From Polyporus tsugae (lineage: Eukaryota > Basidiomycota > Agaricomycetes > Polyporales > Polyporaceae): a DNA stretch of 64,000 nt. A program made the position numbers and the translations under genes. Positions 58,249-64,000 of the stretch are shown piece after piece. How positions within the stretch are numbered: the first letter of the stretch is position 1; each line of letters opens with the position of its first letter. Below the pieces are notes generated by a model. The model was not told the DNA's origin. It was given only the letters and a program-made list of their open reading frames with translations, and searched no databases. The stretch is from assembly GCA_024305745.1 (NCBI GenBank), contig JAHRBS010000004.1:62001-126000 (forward strand), given 5' to 3'.

Positions 58249-61190
58249 ATGACTATATTCCGCTCGCAAGGCCCGCCTTTCGTGCCCCCGCGCGACGACA
58301 TGACGCTTCCGCAGTTTATCTTGGACGACGTCAACGCTGAGCGGACGCGCCCGGCGCGGCCTACTCACATTCCTTGCTTGATAGATTCCGAGACTGGGAA
58401 GGCTGTGCATCTCGAGGACGTATGTGTCGCGTCCCAACTGGGTTAACTGGGAGATTACATACTGACGGAATTGTGTTTGGGTTGCAGCTCCGGACGCGCA
58501 GTCATGCGTTGGCGCGGTCTCTGAAGGCGCGATACAACATCGGTATGGAGCACCTTCGACTAGACGTTGATGGAAGACGTATGCTGATATTCTAACTCAG
58601 GTATTGGGAACGTCGGTTCGTAAATTTGGTCTGTTCACGTTGATGATTGCGGTAACGAATTGGATTCAGTTTCTCTATTCGTTCCCAATCACATTGGTGA
58701 GCACTGTGTTTGAAACTCGCTTCAGCAGAGAAACCTTATGGGTTGACCCAATGCAGACTACGGCGTCATCATTTGGGCAACCCACAGGCTGGGCGGCGTC
58801 GTAGCGTATGTTTCCAATATGTTCCACACTCCATATCTATTGCTTACCGACATCATTGTAGTGCGCACAGCTCGACGCTCACTGTTGACGAATTTGGTAC
58901 GTCTCGATGGGGGATATTTTCCACTTGCTCCAGTATTGACGGCACTGCGATGTCCGAAAGTGTACCAGCTTCAGATCACGGAGTCATCGCTGGTGGTTGC
59001 ATACCCGGGCAACCTCCAAGTGGCGCTCTCCGCCATGAAGGCGCGCAACGTTCCCGAAAACCGTCTCTTCCTCCTGGATGGCCATCTGGCTCCCGACGCC
59101 CCGTTCCCGTCCGTCGAGTCCCTCATCGAGAGGCACGCCGAGAGCCTCACTCCCTACGTCGAGCATAAATTCAAGCCTGGTGAAGCGAAGACGGCCATTG
59201 CCTTCCTGTGCTTCTCGTCAGGTACCACAGGCAATCCCAAGGTCAGTCCTTGAGCTGTATGGAAGCCGTTGTACGAGACCTAATGGCGAATTCTAATATA
59301 GGCGGTCGCGGTATCGCACTACAGCGCCATCTGTGCCATCATCCAAACCGCGATGAGCAACCTGATATACGAACAGTACGCGCCGTGGAAGGACCAGCGT
59401 TACCGGCCCGGGGACGTTTGCGACGGAAGTAAGTGGTCGACGTTCGTCTTTGATCTAACCGCTCAATGATCCTCCCCTCCCGACCATGGCAGCCCTACCA
59501 AGCTATCGTAAGTGGCCGACGTTTCGAGTCAATGTAGTAGTCAGCTCGCTTACTGTGCGCTCGTAGACATATACGGTCTGGTCATCAACGTGAGTCCTCC
59601 GCAAGAAGAAGTTGATTAACGATTAAACGTACCGGAACGTAGCTGCATTTCATGCTCTACGCAGGTGTGCGTAACCTATATCGGTTCTCCAGGGTCGTCC
59701 TGGACTTACCATCGAACCCAGTTGACGTTGGTCGTCGCCAAGGCATTCGTCTTCGAGAAATACCTGGAGAACATCCAGCGCTATCGCATCACGCACCTGA
59801 CGTGAGTACATTCGGTCAGAACCGTTTTTCTCCTTCAACGACTGGGCATTCATACCTTGCTCGCACGCGTAGGATGGTGCCTCCCCAAGCGGTGCTACTG
59901 TGCAAGGTGCGCTGTTCGCATCGCTTACTAGCTCACTGGTACATCGTCGTCCGACAGGCGCTCACTCCAATGCACCAGCACCCCCTGACGAAGAAGTACG
60001 ACCTCTCGAGCGTGCGCAACTGCATCATCGCCGCTGCGCCGCTCTCCGCCGAGCTGACCGCGGAGCTCCTGAAAGTGTTCCCGGATGCGCACCTCGGACA
60101 GGGATATGGTATGTACTGCCTATGCGGTTACCCTCATGTGAGCATAATCGACGGTCGTGCTGAGCGTTCGCCACTCGCAGGCATGACGGAGACGTCGTGT
60201 GTCATCTCGACTGTCAGTCCGCCCCTTTAGTACCACACGTCGTACAACAACCTCTGACTAACGACTATGGGGTGGGGCCGGGGGGGCAAAGTTTCCGACC
60301 TCGCAGAAAGTGGGCGTGCTCGGCAGTGTCGGCCACCTCGCCCCAGGAACGATCGCAAAGGTCGTGAAGGCGGACGGCGGGCTGGCGGGCGTCGGCGAGT
60401 GTGGGGAGCTGCTCGTCCGGGGCCCGCAGCTCGTGCTGGGCTACTACCGCAATCCCAAAGCGTGAGTTCCACCGCCACGCACAGATCGCCCTGACTGACG
60501 GAGAGAATGCGCAGGACTGAAGAGGCGTTTGATAACGGGTAAGCTTTCACCGAGGTCTTCTTCGTCCGACCCGTGCGCGCTTTACTGATACGCTATAAAG
60601 GTGGCTTCGTACGGGCGACGAAGTCAAGTTCGACGCGGAGGGCAACATCTTCATCGTGGACCGCATCAAGGTATGCAGTTATCAACACCTCCTCCCAGTG
60701 CCTTGCCTTGACCGGACCCCCGATGGTGCCATATCATCAGGAGCTCATCAAAGTGAAGGGTCTGCAAGTCGCCCCGTCCGAACTCGAAGGGTACCTGCTG
60801 AGCGACCCGGACGTGGCGGACGCCGCGGTCATCGGCGTGCCCGACGAGTACGCGGGGGAGCTCCCGCGCGCATACGTCGTCCTCAAGCCCGTCGTCGCCG
60901 ACGCAGTCAAGAGCGACGAGCGGCTCGCGGGACAGGTCAAGGCGAGACTGTACGAGGTGAGCCGCGTCCTGAGCGCACTCGCTCGTTTCGGAAAGAACAC
61001 ACCGCTAACCAAGCACCATTCTGACCGGCAGACTGTCGCGTCGACGGCGGCCAAGTACAAGTGGCTGGAGGGCGGCGTCGAGTTCCTCGACGCGATACCG
61101 AAGAACCCGAGCGGGAAGATCCTCCGGCGCGTCCTCAGAGAGCACAGCCGGCGGTCTGGCGGGCAATTGCAAGCTCGCGCGCGGCTGTGA
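58249..61190 (+). CDS. 4-coumarate-CoA ligase-like acyl/aryl-CoA synthetase, copy 2 (complete)
   Basis: It has the same exon layout as copy 1 on the opposite strand. It starts [17 protein letters not shown] and uses the small exon giving YNIGIGNV-VSLFVPNHI. Key blocks are [13 protein letters not shown] (about 59200-59240), RPGDVCDG, LPSYHIYGLVIN, HLGQGYG plus [10 protein letters not shown] (about 60090-60210), [17 protein letters not shown] (about 60602-60650), [18 protein letters not shown] and [16 protein letters not shown] (about 61098-61140). It ends ARARL with the stop at 61188-61190. The frame holds in every exon I could place, so it is probably functional. The C-terminal ARL fits a peroxisomal signal. 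It lies between R1 copies f and g, in a block with another, broken ligase, consistent with segmental duplication. Confidence 0.87.
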
Positions 61191-61687
61191 TGGGTGGGTA
61201 TTGGGTTGCATATATGGTCGTGCTACATACCCATATACCCATAACCAGTTAACGCGCATCAGGACTACATGGAACTTACCTCCGCTCGATCCGCGCTGCG
61301 ACGGCCCGCGCGTATGGCCCCAGGAAAGAACATGCTCGAAAATATTCAGTGTTCGTTAATGTCGTGGCACTCTCAAGACTTCAAATATTCTGGAGGGGAA
61401 ACAAGTCGCATGGGAAGACAATATCCAAGCCACGCTAGGGACGTCCATTGGCTTCACCGGAGCACAGGGTCAATGAGAAGTCCCTAGTATGCATGGATTC
61501 AGGTCACGGAGCGTTTTACACGCCTTACAGGCTACTTGTCAAACTCATACTTGTCTGGGATGTGTCTTCCTCCTTTCTCAAATATTCGCGACACTCTTCC
61601 ACTCGCAAATGGTGCTCGGAGTGTGTGGATGGCAGTTCAAACGTTCAAGTGAGCGCTTGAGCAGCCGCCGGGCGCTCAACGCACAGT

Positions 61688-62162
61688 ATTACGTACACAT
61701 TCAGTATCAGTATCCCGTTTTTGTCGGGCATCGGGCGAGGTGGTGCCCACTGCGCACGGTGGGCAGCCACTCCTCTGTTTCTCTTCGAATCATTGCTCTC
61801 CAACATGTCTTCGTCTCTACGTCGCCGTCCCCTCTACCGTTTCGCTCGTGCTTGCATTTCATCTTCTCGGCCTAACGACGTCGACGACCTGGCAGAAAAG
61901 ACGTAGCGACCACCTACCGACTTAACTTCAATACCGACCTTCCTTCATGTGGTTTCGCAGCTAGTTCCCAGCGAAGACATGGGTCCCGAAGGAATTCTAA
62001 AACATCGATATGCATGCTGTAGACAACGGCATACGGAACAGCAGGAGATGTTGGGCCGGAGTCATGGTCCATGATGATGGACTCGAAGTTGTACGTTCCT
62101 GCATTCGACGACTTTTCATGATTTGCATGCTATCAATCCACGTGTATATCTCCTTGTGAGGG
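61688..62162 (+). repeat. R1 interspersed repeat, copy g (most diverged)
   Basis: TATTACGTA, CCGTTTTTGTCGGGCATCGG, GGTGGGCAGCCAC, then CCAGCGAAGACATGGG, GGAGTCATGG and TATCTCCTTGTGAGG follow the R1 order. The telomere-like TTAGGG units are lost. Confidence 0.55.
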
Positions 62163-62679
62163 CGCGGGACGGGAAGTCAATATCATCTTAAAGCTTTCTC
62201 CGTCCTCCTTTTGTTTTGGTTCCCATCCTCCATTATCCCCAGTTTCTGTGCGTTGCGCCAGTTGTGTATTGACAGATGGTGCCCTTGGATCGCACAGTTT
62301 TTCGGCGAGTGGGTGGTACGCGCTACCTATGCAGTTCCAGCTTGGTCAAAATGTGCAGTACATGACCAGAGAGGTGAGCTGGTATTCAAATCACAATACA
62401 ACTCTCTCTTGCTTGCACTGAGGGGTCAGCGCAGATCTCTCGAGGAGGTGAAGGACTCCACCGGAATGTCGGGGCTCAGAGCCCTAGAACTCGCTCTGGC
62501 GAAATCTAGTCTGAAGCATGTCAAGATCGTCATCGTCACGACTCGACGGAATAGGGTAACGGTGTACTGGACTTCGCAGATCGCTGGCTATTTCCCCATC
62601 CTGCTTCAACCGCAGCTGCTGGACATCCAGTACACGAACTGTAAGTGACTCACGCAGAAGTTAGCTGTCACTTTGCCAA

Positions 62680-62940
62680 TGCTGACGGAAGCGGCATGCA
62701 AGCGCACGGCGCAGATACCGGGCACGGAGGGCCCGTCACGCCGTTCGCGGCCTGGCCAAACAGCGCGGCAGGTAGTCGCCAAGTGCTCTCGCGCGACGGG
62801 GATCGTGTGGGACGTCCCGACGCAGCGCGTACTCGGCGAATGGATCGCCCACGCTCGCGGCGCTGTCGCGACCCTGCGATTCTCCTCTGACGGCTTCCAG
62901 CTGCTGACCCGCGGCGGTCCCGAGGGGGAGGGCAGTGAGA
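62680..62940 (+). pseudogene. Decayed WD40-repeat fragment
   Basis: One frame reads GHGGPVTPFAAWPNS and then loses frame; the next reads GIVWDVPTQRVLGEW, HARGAVATLRFSSDGFQLLT. These two blocks have the spacing of adjacent WD40 blades (inner strand V-x-x-x-x-F-S-x-D-G, ending V-W-D). No complete propeller is present and the upstream ORF (62211-62648) has no domain I recognise. It could be the end of a NACHT-WD40 type gene. Confidence 0.35.
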
Positions 62941-64000
62941 CGTTTCGCGATCGACGGTCCGTGGTCCAGTCGTTTCTAAGGTATATTCTCCCCCAGGCTC
63001 TCTGTGCTGTCGCTCAACATGACCGCTCCGAGGGTCAGCTTGCCATCCATCCAAAAGTCAAACCCAGACCCTCCATTGACCAGCCCTGGGACCAGCCATC
63101 GGTCCCTATCTATGCACCCTCGACGGTTTACGAGTGGTTTACGAGCAGGCAGGGGTGTACAGGGAAAGTACTCGCGCCGTCCGTGACGTTGTCCCTGGCG
63201 GGAGAGGTGAGGACGAGGCTTGCCCACTAGTTCCTACTCGAGCTCGCCACGGCCTGGCTGGCGTTGCAACTTGAAAGTATCCAACCCAAGGCTGGAGTGG
63301 CTTTCCGCGCACGATGCGGTGACGTCGGCACGAAGCACTGGACGGCCGCGCCTACAGCCATGCCCCGCGAATGTTGAAGCTTGAAGCTTGAAGGGTGCGC
63401 GACAGCGTCGACGGCGAGGGGGAAGACAACACTGGCGGTGAGAGAAGGTGAACTAGATCCAGTTCGTGTCCCGAGTTCTGTCCACCGCTAAAGTACATAT
63501 TACTCACATCTCACGGCTGCACCTCCGCTGGCAGGGCCGCAGAAGGCGAGCTCACCGTATGCATCAAGGCTCCCCGCAATCTGCACCATGTGCTGTAGGC
63601 TGGAGTCTCGATCAGACCGTCCGGTATCAGCGCGGACGCATCGGCGGGGATTGGACGAGCCTAATGTAGGCTGTAGCGATCTGGCATGCTCCGTTCACCA
63701 ACCTCGTTGAGAGCCTCGCGGTCTCGATGGTCTGTCACTCGTCTTGATGTTAGAGTGAGACGCGGGGGATGTGATTGATCATGGCAAAATCCATAGCCTA
63801 TCGTGGATTGCTGGACATACATACGTACGGCCGTGCCATCCGCACGTACAAGGACAACCAGGGTAGTCACAGCAAACGTCTATGCAGCCATCGTGTCATT
63901 AGCATGTCACTATGAATAAGTTAATCTTAAAGACTAGCTAGTCATAAGTTAGAAGTAGAAATGGCATGACGCTCCCCCGACGGACACGTTTTGTGCTTGC
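62941..64000. other. Right end of the window, no supported gene
   Basis: ORFs on both strands are short, without domains, splice partners or similarity to other parts of the window. A short TTGAAGCTTGAAGCTTGAAG tract occurs at about 63374-63393. Confidence 0.4.

Noticed and set aside
58600..58670. Apparent stop/frameshift in CoA ligase copy 2 exon 3 (and the same place in copy 1, about 3085-3170)
   Set aside because: A donor at GTTCGT after a roughly 14-nt exon and an acceptor before TTTCTCT restore a perfect frame in both copies, so it is an intron, not a lesion.

Overview
The window looks like nuclear DNA of a filamentous basidiomycete, probably a wood-decay agaricomycete. The evidence is dense short introns (mostly 45-70 nt, GT-AG), GC-rich exons, and homologues of fungal gene families (UMP1, PARP, P450, RNase T2, Ndc10-like recombinase, Crinkler-like NTPases). 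All gene models below were spliced by eye, so exon edges are approximate.

The left third (about 0.6-19.3 kb) is mostly ordinary single-copy genes. On the minus strand are a 4-coumarate-CoA-ligase-like enzyme (598-3524), a complete PARP with WGR and catalytic domains (4236-7377) and the proteasome assembly chaperone UMP1 (8063-8757). On the plus strand are a cytochrome P450 (9977-12474), an ABC transporter-like ATPase with one abnormally long intron (12931-16789), and a secreted RNase T2 whose first catalytic His is replaced by Gln (18119-19331).

From about 19.5 kb to the right end the window is repeat-rich. It holds six long copies plus one relic of a gene family I read as Crinkler-like (CR): short N-terminal region, P-loop NTPase, C-terminal restriction-nuclease-like domain. 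Every long copy carries at least one stop or frameshift. Copies at 27370 and 44543 share a nearly identical 5' half but unrelated 3' halves, which points to domain shuffling. Interleaved are: a roughly 450-bp interspersed repeat (R1) that begins with two telomere-like TTAGGG units; a decayed Ndc10/Crypton-like tyrosine recombinase gene flanked by partly inverted GTGAC-rich repeats (about 29.7-36.6 kb); a TA-flanked MITE (38334-38899); and an apparently intact Tc1/mariner-type transposon (49658-51052) inserted inside an R1 head, with the empty site preserved in another R1 copy.

Three more pieces of the CoA ligase lie in this repeat-rich part: a 5' fragment joined to a duplicated piece of the PARP gene (25027-26190), a 3' half (54979-56186) and a complete second copy (58249-61190). 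Each lies downstream of an R1 element, so R1 seems to mark duplicated segments. The right end holds a decayed WD40-type fragment and nothing else I can name.
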